Positions 12,301 to 16,979 of a DNA stretch of 20,721 bases are shown piece after piece. Under the pieces are notes generated by a model. The model made no database searches. It was not told the origin of the DNA and saw nothing but the letters and a program-made list of their open reading frames with translations. The stretch is taken from the NCBI RefSeq assembly GCF_000485595.1, contig NW_014577477.1, forward strand, positions 458,922 to 479,642, written 5' to 3'. The position numbers and the translations under genes are program-made. The stretch's first letter is position 1, and every line of letters starts with the position of its first letter. The DNA is from Priapulus caudatus (Eukaryota; Priapulida; Priapulimorpha; Priapulimorphida; Priapulidae).

Positions 12301-14425
12301 GACTGATGGTGCTCTGTAGCCTTCTTGTCCTGCTCTATGAACGCGTCGTACAACGTCTTCGACTCCTTAAGAGGCGCTAAAACAAACGAGTTATCCTTCA
12401 TACACTGTGTGCTGCCCATGACTACACATGCATGAGTGCAAGATACAAATCACTGCACGATCCACACACACGCACACGCACTGTTGTTAACTTTTACTGT
12501 TACATAATAAAATTTGTGATGTAATTTAAACAATTTTCAAATACTCGGATTTTACTTCACTGATATATTTCATCACATATTACTGGGGTAACAACGGTTA
12601 TTGCTACTCTATTAATCGCTTACTGAAGTTTACTATATATAACATACCGGTACTCTAGATAATTCTCACACACCTATGGAATTTCATTGTTAGGCCATGA
12701 GAATTGAGATATGAGTTTCCCGTCCACCGCCCGCATGCCGTCAGAGCCACCGCCGAAAATATTCATTATTTCAAAAGTATTTCATTATTTTCATTTTTAA
12801 ATCATTAAAGCCCAAGTTGTTCATTCAGAGCGATTAAAACATACATTAATACCAATACAACAGGGCAATTGTGACGTTACGATATCCTGAGTACATCGAC
12901 TTACAGCCCGATCCCAAAAACGTGCCAGGCTACCAGTTGGAAATGGTAAACCAGCCAAGTAGTAGACTGGTACTCGTCCCACCTCGATTACTTGATGGGA
13001 GTAAGCCGAGAGGTGGGACGACCGGGTACCAGTCTACCAGCCAAGCTGTTCAGCGATAGCTGTTCGGTGATACACTATAATTGAGCCACATACAGTAACA
13101 GATGCTCAGATTGGTCAGGAACTCATCATTGCGCCAAGATTGACCAATGGAAATCGTTCTCTCTGCCGTGTCTTTTCCGGATGTTCATAAATTATAAATG
13201 CTCCGAATTGTCAATAAATTTGCAATGCTGAATGCCGTAAGTATTTCTCAATGAATATAGAATCTGATGAGTTTGAAGAAAATATTCGACCACGGATAAT
13301 AAAATATGAATTATTACACACATGTATGCGGATGTCGCATGAACAATGGATGGGTTAACTACAAATATTAAATGAATAATGAAAAATAAAAAATGAAAAA
13401 AAGCCTCCTCACTTTTCAAAATATCTCGGACGGGAAACTCATACCTCAATTCTCATGGCCTTATTGAAATCTGGGTTACTCCTTAGATATAAACCCACAC
13501 AGGTCTATCTTTTCTTCTTCTGTGAAGAGTACCCAATTTGTATGTGAGTATTGTGTCCCTAGTCGTTGCCATGCACACTTCACTCATTTGCCAAAGTATT
13601 TCGCATAACGATGTAATTGTAATCTGATATTTTGCATTATGATCACCCTGCCATCATGTGTTCACACAATCACGAGAGTTTTGTATTGGGTGGCCAGTTG
13701 TTCAATAACACAATGGTGTAATCTTAAGGTGTAATTTATATCCAAGTTTGAGTTTTTGGCAATAGTTTTTCATTATGATGATTTCGGTTGAAACTGTTAT
13801 TACTAGAACGTAGAAGTATATGATGAAGACATGTACTGTCAGTGTAATGTACCGCCCGGCCCCAAAGCACACATTGCTGACCCACATGGAGATGGATATA
13901 TATAGATATAAATATATATATATATATATATGAATATGACGTAGGATGATAGGATCTGGGTCACGTACTATCTGGGAATGAACCGTCATGTACTATGAGT
14001 AGGTGATATGCTGAGGTGTTTATAAATATGATGCCATCATGCACTTCTGTTGCAATTACATGCAAATAGTGAATGCATTATTACTCTGTCGGTTATTGGA
14101 GGGATATAATTAAAGCACTTCACATGCTAATACAGCGCCACAACAGTAAGAAATCTAGTCGGCGAAGCTGGCCACTAATGTTGTTGCGACATCTGCCTAG
14201 CGATGACGTGGCCGGCACTGCAGTGCAGCGGTGACAGTTTCGTTGACAAAATTATTTAATTTGAGAATATTACACAGATTAACGAATAAAAAATATGTCA
14301 TTACGTGATGCGATAATACGCGGAGCATTGTCGGTATACGCTTGCTTCTCGGCCTTTGTCATGCGTTTCGTCGGCTGCTTTTTGTTTGGTTTCCTTACGG
14401 TTTCCCACTTATTATTGTTCGCCAT
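108..14425 (-). CDS. TMEM214: TMEM214 gene, 13 visible coding exons, 3' end off the left edge
   Basis: TMEM214 is a conserved animal ER membrane protein. In mammals it is reported to anchor procaspase-4 at the ER and to mediate ER-stress-induced apoptosis (known for the family, not shown here). Thirteen GT-AG exons, read from 14425 down to 108, join in compatible phases to about 528 codons. Landmarks in order are an N-terminus starting MANNNKWETV, a lysine-rich linker, TIWLKDLASYLNLEL, YGYRVCIQSLL, ILWALSQAGVKNL, VWLDVMLPLLG, FFQILDIVYASN, FFPSLMSRLTPTCP, DHLLAVWSMLK and a hydrophobic segment CWLLVLAALGGVIV. All occur in the order and spacing I recall for human TMEM214 (about 689 residues). 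Roughly 100-150 C-terminal residues, including the second membrane segment, should lie left of base 1. Oddities are a one-base deletion in exon 12 and several repeat-filled introns. The family call is very secure; exon edges are by inspection. Confidence 0.95.
215..352 (+). repeat. AAT/AAC then GAA simple repeat
   Basis: A (AAT)n/(AAC)n run passes into (GAA)n and (GAAGTA)-like purine triplets. It lies in the intron just upstream (in gene direction) of exon 13, about 20 bases from its acceptor. Short readings such as IIIIII and EEEE on the plus strand are artefacts of it. Confidence 0.9.
353..964. other. AT-rich intron sequence, nothing recognised
   Basis: Unique-looking intronic DNA between exons 12 and 13. 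I see no exon, inverted repeat or tandem structure in it. Confidence 0.5.
965..1264. mobile_element. 300-bp MITE with TA target duplication (Tc1/mariner/pogo-like)
   Basis: The terminal inverted repeats are CAGTGGACCCACGAGATACG and, from the other end, CAGTGGACCCCCGAGATATG. They are flanked by TA at 963-964 and 1265-1266. There is no transposase reading frame; the inside has several ATACGAACG-type short repeats. TA duplication and the CAGT terminus fit a non-autonomous member of the Tc1/mariner/pogo group. Both TIRs happen to read MDPRD in opposite strands, which is not a gene. Confidence 0.8.
1339..2097 (+). repeat. 79-bp minisatellite, about 9.6 copies
   Basis: The unit starts CATATTCCCTCACACCTTCC, with ATCTAACTAGTAACATAG in its second half. 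Copies begin near 1339, 1419, 1497, 1573, 1650, 1725, 1805, 1884, 1963 and 2043. They differ mostly by one-base indels in short homopolymers (TTCC/TTCCC, CACC/CACCC, CGG/CGGG) plus scattered substitutions. The array runs to within 16 bases of the exon 12 donor. The donor-side bases look like a diverged unit: on the minus strand both read ...ACTAGTTAGATCCC after a GGTGA start. Confidence 0.95.
2114..2227 (-). CDS. TMEM214: TMEM214 exon 12, first membrane segment, with a 1-base deletion
   Basis: Starts phase 0 at TTGTTGTAG|GAGCTG; the donor is TCAAAG|GTGAGG. It reads ELMAKMSGWKFPSS, then the hydrophobic CWLLVLAALGGVIV (first transmembrane helix), and then hits an in-frame TAG at 2141-2143. One extra base near 2141-2146 would restore the family-like continuation DVHQHSGFK (human HDLRSHSSFQ) and give the phase 1 end that exon 13 needs. 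So a single base appears missing: a sequencing or assembly error, or a true null allele. The exon lies between two minisatellites. Confidence 0.8.
2243..2951 (+). repeat. 59/67-bp minisatellite, about 11 copies
   Basis: The unit starts CTCACCCTACATAGAGTAAG and includes CAGAAGCAATGTCGCAGCAA. The CTCACC start recurs at 2281, 2341, 2408, 2475, 2541, 2608, 2675, 2735, 2793, 2853 and 2912. So a homogeneous block of 67-mers, each with an extra CTGTAGAC, is framed by 58-60-mers that lack it. The first diverged unit begins about 15 bases from the exon 12 acceptor. The two arrays around exon 12 are unrelated in sequence. Confidence 0.95.
2952..3819. other. Intron 11 sequence, nothing recognised
   Basis: AT-rich in its first part, pyrimidine-rich around 3660-3780. 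No exon with family similarity is visible; exons 11 and 12 already join in phase across it. Reading frames here are low-complexity or random. Confidence 0.5.
3820..4664 (+). repeat. Degenerate TGACA-rich repeat tract, split by a MITE
   Basis: On both sides of the element at 3939-4367 the DNA is built of irregularly spaced TGACA(G/A), GTGAC and ACAACTGT words (for example near 3827, 3870, 4492, 4535, 4553, 4604, 4654). It looks like a heavily decayed minisatellite. No unit length can be fixed by eye. Open frames in it are by-products. Confidence 0.5.
3939..4367. mobile_element. 429-bp MITE with TA duplication
   Basis: The terminal inverted repeats are GGGACAGTGATTTTCTG at the left and GGGATAGTGATTTTCCG read from the right. 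The flanks are TA at 3937-3938 and 4368-4369 (TTA against TAA if three bases are counted). A perfect palindrome CCGCGATCGCGG sits just inside the right terminus at 4342-4353. The inside is AT-rich with repeated TTTCCATTTC-like words and no transposase. The superfamily is uncertain. Confidence 0.75.
4668..5537. mobile_element. 0.87-kb non-autonomous DNA transposon with TIRs and subterminal direct repeats
   Basis: The ends read AGGCATAATAGGCC from both sides, and the similarity continues inward (GACGAATGCTA/AACGAATGCTA, then AGTAACTGGCA) for about 55 bases. TTAA occurs at 4664-4667 and 5538-5541, so a TTAA target duplication (piggyBac-like) is possible; TA with a two-base-longer element is equally compatible. 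Inside each end is a second motif in direct orientation, starting TAGTTAATAAGTACATTACC (near 4728 and 5420) and running through a CGCATATTAGTT-type sequence. No transposase is present. Confidence 0.8.
5566..5737 (-). CDS. TMEM214: TMEM214 exon 11
   Basis: Codes for residues 404-461; starts phase 2, ends phase 0. The acceptor is TGTGTTTCAG|CATCC and the donor TGCAAG|GTGAGT. Product ILMDHLLAVWSMLK then VKQLRDTVRSFMVTNDDL aligns with the human LLLEHLLSSW...LQETIQSLKLTNQEL block. The C-terminal half (A/G/P/R-rich, then HDECVRTCK) is less conserved but keeps the terminal cysteine pair before the membrane segment. The donor lies only 28 bases from the end of the DNA transposon at 4668-5537. Confidence 0.9.
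5756..6060 (+). repeat. 89-bp tandem array (about 3.2 copies) after a 16-bp duplication
   Basis: GAGCGCCGCCGACAACGTTG recurs at 5810, 5899 and 5988, an 89-base period. Units are nearly identical and contain ATGAATATATTTAGAGCGAT. At the left edge GCTGACGCTAGGTGGC is doubled (5756-5785). The array lies in intron 10, starting about 20 bases from the exon 11 acceptor, and is GC-rich relative to its surroundings. Confidence 0.92.
6248..6684. mobile_element. 437-bp PIF/Harbinger-type MITE
   Basis: Inverted repeats of about 50 bases start GGGGTCGTTCACAATAATCA (left) and GGGGTTGTTCACAATTATCA (right end, reversed) and run to ...AAACCGTACGCT. The flanking TTA at 6245-6247 and 6685-6687 is the 3-bp duplication typical of PIF/Harbinger. 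Next to the inner edge of each TIR the plus strand has long G runs (about 6298-6311 and 6609-6627). There is no coding capacity. It lies in intron 10. Confidence 0.85.
6802..6893 (-). CDS. TMEM214: TMEM214 exon 10
   Basis: Codes for residues 374-403 plus two bases; starts phase 0, ends phase 2. I chose the acceptor ATTTTCTAG|CTGCTT rather than the later GCTATAG|CCCC. The earlier one yields LLACLATCLTKDNHCYSPWR, which fills the gap to the human LLSSLTECLT block exactly; the later one would delete it and break the phase. The exon continues QMYEKHLRQS (human QLYPKHLSQS). The donor is TCTAG|GTATGA. Confidence 0.88.
6894..7213. other. Intron 9, nothing recognised
   Basis: A short intron between exons 9 and 10. 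I checked it for an extra exon because of the apparent gap to the family; the gap is filled by the earlier exon 10 acceptor instead. Confidence 0.6.
7214..7309 (-). CDS. TMEM214: TMEM214 exon 9
   Basis: Exactly 32 codons (residues 342-373), phase 0 at both ends, so skipping it would keep the frame. The acceptor is TGCTGCAG|ACGCTC and the donor GAGGAG|GTATTT. Product TLAFGECTKLSGFFPSLMSR then LTPTCPTPLKEE corresponds to the family's VLAFG...FFPSFLSR.TPSCP block. Confidence 0.92.
7390..7540. repeat. GC-rich stretch with two hairpins
   Basis: The first hairpin, GCAAATCGCC-gaa-GGCGGTTTGC around 7389-7411, has a 10-bp stem with one T-G pair. The second, at 7513-7537, is a perfect 25-base palindrome: arms ATAGCCTGGCGG and CCGCCAGGCTAT around one G. 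Between them GGCGG/GATGGCGG words recur. It looks like part of an unrecognised mobile repeat. Confidence 0.5.
7575..7860 (+). repeat. Degenerate TTACA(G)-rich tract
   Basis: Words such as CACTTACAG, GTTTACA, GTTACAG and ATTTACA recur every 10-30 bases over nearly 300 bases. This looks like an old minisatellite whose period has decayed. Each TTACAG resembles a splice acceptor on the plus strand, opposite to the gene, so it is not a gene signal. Confidence 0.5.
7861..8240. other. Intron 8 sequence, nothing recognised
   Basis: No repeats or exon-like blocks apparent. Exons 8 and 9 join directly in phase 0. Confidence 0.5.
8241..8426 (+). repeat. AGC/CAC compound trinucleotide microsatellite
   Basis: Alternating (GCA)n and (CAC)n blocks with CATCAGCATCAG interruptions, in intron 8. 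The block pattern AGC-CATCAGC-CACC repeats twice (about 8295-8345 and 8346-8410), so it grew by segment duplication as well as slippage. Poly-Ala/Pro and poly-Leu/Val readings are artefacts. Confidence 0.93.
8524..8665 (-). CDS. TMEM214: TMEM214 exon 8
   Basis: Codes for residues 294-341; starts phase 2, ends phase 0. The acceptor is CGTTTCAG|TTGCC and the donor ATCAAG|GTGAGG. Product includes MREFFQILDIVYASNSSL, then LQKRMLKLYPKIK. The family has PKDFFPLLDFAY...NSL...LYPRLK in the same place. The preceding HDNL answers the human HPNL. A strong, clean exon. Confidence 0.93.
8666..9068. other. Intron 7, left part, nothing recognised
   Basis: AT-rich, with a TTATTTGTTATTTGTTGTTG simple stretch near 9015-9060. 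No exon is needed here by phase. Confidence 0.5.
9069..9312. mobile_element. Possible decayed MITE in intron 7
   Basis: The left edge reads GCGCATTTGTTTCGGCTGAT followed by CAGTGATCCGGAT. The right edge, reversed, reads GCGCGTTTGTTTGG...CCGTCTGATCAGGATCAG...GATCCAGAT. The arms align only with a gap and several mismatches, and no target duplication is clear. GATC-rich inverted ends around a 240-base body suggest an old non-autonomous DNA transposon; this is tentative. Confidence 0.4.
9409..9490 (-). CDS. TMEM214: TMEM214 exon 7
   Basis: Codes for residues 267-293 plus two bases; starts phase 1, ends phase 2. The acceptor is CCTTTGCAG|TCTGG and the donor TTCAG|GTGAGG. Product VWLDVMLPLLGVRSMSGYVV then SNLESLF matches the conserved VWLGIMLPVLGIKS block. 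The join with exon 6 restores the leading valine codon, confirming the phase. Confidence 0.93.
9491..9832. other. Intron 6, nothing recognised
   Basis: A 342-base AT-rich intron between exons 6 and 7 with no visible repeat or exon. Confidence 0.6.
9833..9938 (-). CDS. TMEM214: TMEM214 exon 6
   Basis: Codes for residues 232-266 plus one base; starts phase 0. The acceptor is GTTTGTAG|TACAAT and the donor AGAG|GTACTT. It contains NQSHPIRCALILWALSQAG followed by VKNLGTGLR. This corresponds to the family's SHQSRPAKC...MWALGQAG block, one of the clearest matches in the window. Confidence 0.92.
9939..10283. other. Intron 5, small duplication only
   Basis: A 345-base intron. The only structure seen is a doubled GTTTGATAATGGATG at about 10017-10047. 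Confidence 0.6.
10284..10366 (-). CDS. TMEM214: TMEM214 exon 5
   Basis: Codes for residues 204-231; starts phase 1, ends phase 0. The acceptor is GGCTGCAG|GTTTG and the donor AGCAAG|GTATAA. Product LSTYGYRVCIQSLLHANPQI matches the family's HGYRICIQAIL block. These helices are probably part of a HEAT-like alpha-solenoid cytosolic domain (inference). Confidence 0.9.
10622..10779 (+). repeat. CT/CCCT microsatellite touching the exon 4 donor
   Basis: (CT)n with CGCG interruptions, then (CCCT)n, ending within the 5' splice site of exon 4. On the transcribed strand the intron begins GTGCGAGAGAGAG and continues as a polypurine tract. Confidence 0.93.
10780..10911 (-). CDS. TMEM214: TMEM214 exon 4
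   Basis: Codes for about residues 160-203; phase 1 at both ends. The acceptor is TTGTTGCAG|ACTACC. The donor is CAAAG|GTGCGAG. Product: DYPLCKLPKVVQKLM, then a helical stretch with LFLEHCVRSTI, matching the DYPxxL...LFxHCL region of the family. The donor sits at the edge of a 160-bp CT-rich microsatellite, so its downstream intron context is simple repeat. Confidence 0.88.
10912..11717. other. Intron 3 with one AT-rich hairpin
   Basis: A hairpin at 10981-11011 pairs GTAAAAAAAATTGG with CCAATTTTTTTAC around a 4-base loop. The rest is AT-rich intron with no other recognisable element; short frames inside it show no family similarity. Confidence 0.55.
11718..11868 (-). CDS. TMEM214: TMEM214 exon 3
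   Basis: Codes for residues 110-159; starts phase 0, ends phase 1. The acceptor is ATATAG|CTCAGC, with a weak pyrimidine tract but the only choice that keeps frame and family spacing. The donor is GTTG|GTAGGT. The core FPDNPTIWLKDLASYLNLEL is one of the most conserved blocks of the family and was decisive for the identification. Confidence 0.9.
11869..12170. other. Intron 2, nothing recognised
   Basis: A 302-base AT-rich intron between exons 2 and 3. The joined protein aligns to the family without a gap, so no exon is missing. Confidence 0.6.
12171..12376 (-). CDS. TMEM214: TMEM214 exon 2 (lysine-rich linker)
   Basis: Codes for residues 41-109; starts phase 1, ends phase 0. The acceptor TTTGTTTTAG|CGCC has a good pyrimidine tract and the donor is AAAGAG|GTGCTC. 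It carries SKTLYDAFIEQDKK, matching the TLYE/TLYD motif of the family, then a Q/K/H-rich low-complexity linker with KKKK, then GGGRTLEEVAKE. The last segment aligns without gaps to the human RSLEEALKAL region when joined to exon 3. Probably a cytosolic, disordered and basic tail. Confidence 0.85.
12693..13460. mobile_element. 768-bp PIF/Harbinger-type MITE in intron 1
   Basis: The inverted repeats start GGCCATGAGAATTGAGATAT (left) and GGCCATGAGAATTGAGGTAT (right, reversed) and continue through GAGTTTCCCGTCC, about 33 bases. The flanking TTA at 12690-12692 and 13461-13463 fits PIF/Harbinger. Weak inverted similarity (ATTTCATTG / ATTTCAAT) continues outside the TTA and could mean slightly longer termini. 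There is no transposase. A smaller palindromic element is nested inside at 12960-13035. Confidence 0.8.
12960..13035. mobile_element. 76-bp palindromic mini-element with 10-bp direct repeat, nested in a MITE
   Basis: The arms GTAGACTGGTACTCGTCCCA... and, from the other side, GTAGACTGGTACCCGGTCGT... pair over about 24 bases with one 4-base bulge, leaving a loop of about 20 bases. ACCAGCCAAG occurs immediately before (12950-12959) and after (13036-13045). A 9-10-base duplication would fit a Mutator-like element. The same length and fold also resemble a precursor hairpin RNA. Confidence 0.6.
13461..14304. other. Intron 1, exon 1 side; AT microsatellite and short palindromes
   Basis: It contains an (AT)n/(GATA)-like stretch at 13888-13933. 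A TGACGTGG core occurs at 14204-14211, with a perfect 12-base palindrome GCACTGCAGTGC directly after it at 14215-14226. No exon or transposon ends were recognised. Confidence 0.5.
14305..14425 (-). CDS. TMEM214: TMEM214 exon 1 (start codon exon)
   Basis: Codes for residues 1-40 and ends in phase 1. It starts MANNNKWETVRKPNKK and continues with a basic, Lys/Arg-rich stretch ending near TDNAPRI. The family opens with a similar short W-E-V-(V/R)-K motif, which supports this ATG; the context is ATCATGG. I chose the donor TCAC|GTAATG. An alternative, CCGC|GTATTA, lies 12 bases upstream in the same phase and would remove four residues. A third GT, after codon 9 (ACC|GTAAGG), is in the wrong phase for exon 2. 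The 5' UTR extent is not visible. Confidence 0.8.
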
Positions 14426-14517
14426 GATGACTACTGCCACTACAGGCCGACTGCAGCGCCTCTACTCAATAATCAGTGACTTTATGATATCCAATGGTAA
14501 AAATGCTGACCATTGGA
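14426..14517 (-). promoter_or_regulatory. TMEM214 5' UTR / proximal promoter with paired CCAAT boxes
   Basis: The 92 bases upstream of the start codon hold a perfect inverted repeat, CCAATGGT at 14491-14498 and ACCATTGG at 14509-14516, separated by 10 bases. This gives one CCAAT core on each strand, 66-92 bases upstream of the ATG. No TATA box is convincing. The large inverted repeat begins at the very next base (14518), so any further promoter sequence lies in transposon-derived DNA. The transcription start is not determined. Promoter function is inference. Confidence 0.5.
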
Positions 14518-14558
14518 GTTGTCTGTAGTAGCTGGCGGGGTCGTTTATTGATTATTTA

Positions 14559-15126
14559 AAGGAACAGTAGCCTCTAGGTTCTAGGGTTATTTTCAGCTAA
14601 TTTAGGTTATAATTGCGCTACATAAAAAGTTTCATGGTTCAATCACCATTAGAAATAATTTTTTTAAATGTTTTAAAACTAACGACTACAGTTTGATTAC
14701 AACGACGGTGGCGCCACTCAAAGCGCACGAACTGAGAAGTTGCGCAAAACCACTTTCCAGCCAAGGGCTACAGACCGAGGGTATTTCTTATTTATTCATT
14801 TAAAAGCAAAAGGATTGTAATATCTTATAAACGACATATAGTTTCAGTTATAATATGGATAAATTTGCCCTAAAATGAATATCGTTCCGTTAAATAGCAT
14901 TTAGGTATAAATATAATTGCACTTTTGTGATTAGCCCTCGGTCATTTACCTGCAAAATAAAAATGCAAATACGCAACTTTTTCAGGGTGGCAGCAACGCA
15001 AATTTCGTAGCGTTGATGTGTAAATAATTAATTAAGTATCTGGTGACAAATACATGTGGGTATAGACGATTTGTTATACAGTAAGTACAGTTGTATGCAG
15101 TAAAATCCTAGAGGCTACTGTCCCTT
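14559..15126. mobile_element. 568-bp MITE with TA duplication inserted in the left arm
   Basis: The terminal inverted repeats are AAGGAACAGTAGCCTCTAGG and AAGGGACAGTAGCCTCTAGG, with TA at 14557-14558 and 15127-15128. The right arm shows the empty site: there, reversed, ATTATTTA continues directly into CGCTTGCGCATGG, where the left arm has TA-element-TA-AGCTTGCGCATGG. Non-autonomous, probably Tc1/mariner-like. Confidence 0.85.
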
Positions 15127-15186
15127 TAAGCTTGCGCATGGTGACACATAGATTAATCAGCACTCAATGTGCGAGAGACTATATAC

Positions 15187-16536
15187 AAGATTCAAGATTC
15201 AAGATTCAAGATTCAAGATTCAAGATTCAAGATTCAAGATTCAAGATTTAAGATTCAATATGTTTATTTTGTGCATAAGTCGTGTATATACAGTGTACAG
15301 CGGCAAATAGGAAATATACAAGTCAAGTTAATCTAGTTTACAAAGGAAGCACAGGAGTGGCGAAAGAACCCGCAGGTTATCAACGTCTGCCACCCCTCAA
15401 AATAAAATGTCATACTAATATTAGGCAGTTTGGTCATTATTATAATATAGTTGGTTGCCATAGTGGATGGTGAGCATGCATGTGAAACTGCAAAAACATG
15501 ACAGCGAAGATGATCAAACATATGAACGATAAAACCGAGTAACAGTGAACAAGAAACTAAACAAAAATGAACAACGGAATGAGCAGAACAAAACAGGCAG
15601 AGGTCTAATTTACATCTGTACAATAATAATGTAATGTATGGGCAAATATATATATATACATACATACACACACGTTTACCTATATAAATAGGCGCAATAG
15701 ATTATTACTATTGTTACTATAAATAGATACAATAGTTGCATTGACAGCTAATATACAACATGTTAGAGCTGCGTGGCAACAGAGCTGCAAAATGCACATA
15801 TATACAGTATAAGAAACAGCAAAACATGACAGAGAGAGAGTGAACAAAATGATCAAATCAAAATGAACAAGAAATTTGAACAAAGGTGAACAATAAACAA
15901 ACAAAAAACTGTAGCAACAAACAAAGCTTCAATGGACATATATATATACACAGTTGAACACAGGACATGGTTCATGACACAGTTACATGGACAGTAATCA
16001 TACAACTGAATAGAATCGTGAACAAAACATAACTGGAAAACACATCTGTACACAATTTTATAGAGGTAATTAGCGTATTACATGGTAATAGCTAAATTGA
16101 CATCAAATATACAACGGAATAGAACAGTGCAACCGTTACTCGTACTTTTGAATTAGGATGTTTCTGTAGGATTGCTTAAATTTTGCATAGGGCAAGTTTT
16201 TTATATGAAGTGGAATCTCTGTCCAGAGCTTCGCACCTACAAATTTTAGTGTCTTATATCCAACACTAGTATTAAACCTAGGTAGGTAATAGGACATAGA
16301 AGCTGCAAGTCGAGTAGAGTGAGAGTGTACGTTGGAGATATTGGTGAAGTAGTTGTTGAACAGATCAGGTAATTCGTTGATAGTGAACCGGTACATTAGC
16401 TTTGCTAGTTCTAGTTGGTAGATATCTGGAAGTTTTAGCATACCAAGTTGCAAGAAGTATGGTGTAACATGTTCTCTAGGCCTTGCGAAGGTCATGTGTT
16501 TGATAATTTTATTGTGGATCCTGTTTACTGTGTGTA
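15187..16536 (-). mobile_element. 5'-truncated LINE (CR1/L2/Daphne-like) with heptamer tail
   Basis: Minus-strand element of about 1.35 kb. Its 3' end, at low coordinates, is a (CTTGAAT)n tail of about ten copies (15187-15258 on the plus strand as ATTCAAG repeats). Its truncated 5' end carries the C-terminal part of a reverse-transcriptase ORF. It interrupts the left arm: the right arm reads, reversed, ACTATATACCGAAGAAGG without it. A duplicated ATAC (15183-15186 and 16537-16540) is the visible target duplication. The family assignment rests on the ORF C-terminus and tail type. Confidence 0.8.
16136..16495 (-). pseudogene. C-terminal fragment of LINE reverse transcriptase ORF
   Basis: An uninterrupted 119-residue frame ending at a stop, with GMLKLPDIYQLELAKLMYRF, then RLAASMSYYLPRFNT and AKLWTEIPLHIKNL...FKQSYRNILIQKYE. 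This is the conserved tail after the polymerase domain in CR1/Jockey-type LINEs, where a G.(K/R)LW..(I/L)P..I motif precedes a final KK...L helix. No polymerase catalytic motif is present, so it is a dead 5'-truncated copy. Confidence 0.8.
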
Positions 16537-16636
16537 ATACCGAAGAAGGCGAGTGTAAACGATATATATTGATAGATTTATCTGGTTATAACCTGAATCT
16601 GATGAACAGAAAGACTGCGGCTTGCAGTAGAAAACG

Positions 16637-16737
16637 TTTCATTTTCTTGTTAATTGCATCTACTGCATCATTGTATTTTTGCAAATTATGGTGATAAATA
16701 AATTGGTTTAATTGAAATTGAATTGAATTAAAAACGT
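16637..16737 (+). mobile_element. Short LINE 3' tail fragment with 14-15-bp target duplication
   Basis: About 100 bases end in an ATAAATAAATT...(ATTGA)n-type tail. They are flanked by TTGCAGTAGAAAACG (16622-16636) and TTGCAGTAGAAACG (16738-16751). The right arm has a single copy of that target (reversed, TTGCAGTAGAAAAAG), so this is an insertion in the left arm. The orientation is plus, opposite to the larger LINE. Confidence 0.65.
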
Positions 16738-16979
16738 TTGCAGTAGAAACGTAGACAAGAACGAATGAAGAGAATTCCATGCTAGGGCAGTAATAACCTC
16801 GTAACCTCCTGAGGATTAATCCTCAAAGTGCAAGGAACCGAGAGACACACATGCACGCAATATAGGAGATAAATGAGCGGGAGTAGAGGAAGATGCTCAA
16901 ATTGATTAAGTACGGGATTAAGTACGGGATTATGTTTGATTTTGAACCGATGAGCTGATGAGCCGATGAGCCGATTTTA

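Noticed and set aside
14491-14516. Full ER stress response element (CCAAT-N9-CCACG)
   Set aside because: CCAAT is present on both strands, but neither has CCACG nine bases downstream.
14295-14528. 77-codon plus-strand open frame over exon 1
   Set aside because: It is the antisense shadow of TMEM214 exon 1, whose minus-strand frame has family similarity and correct splice phase.
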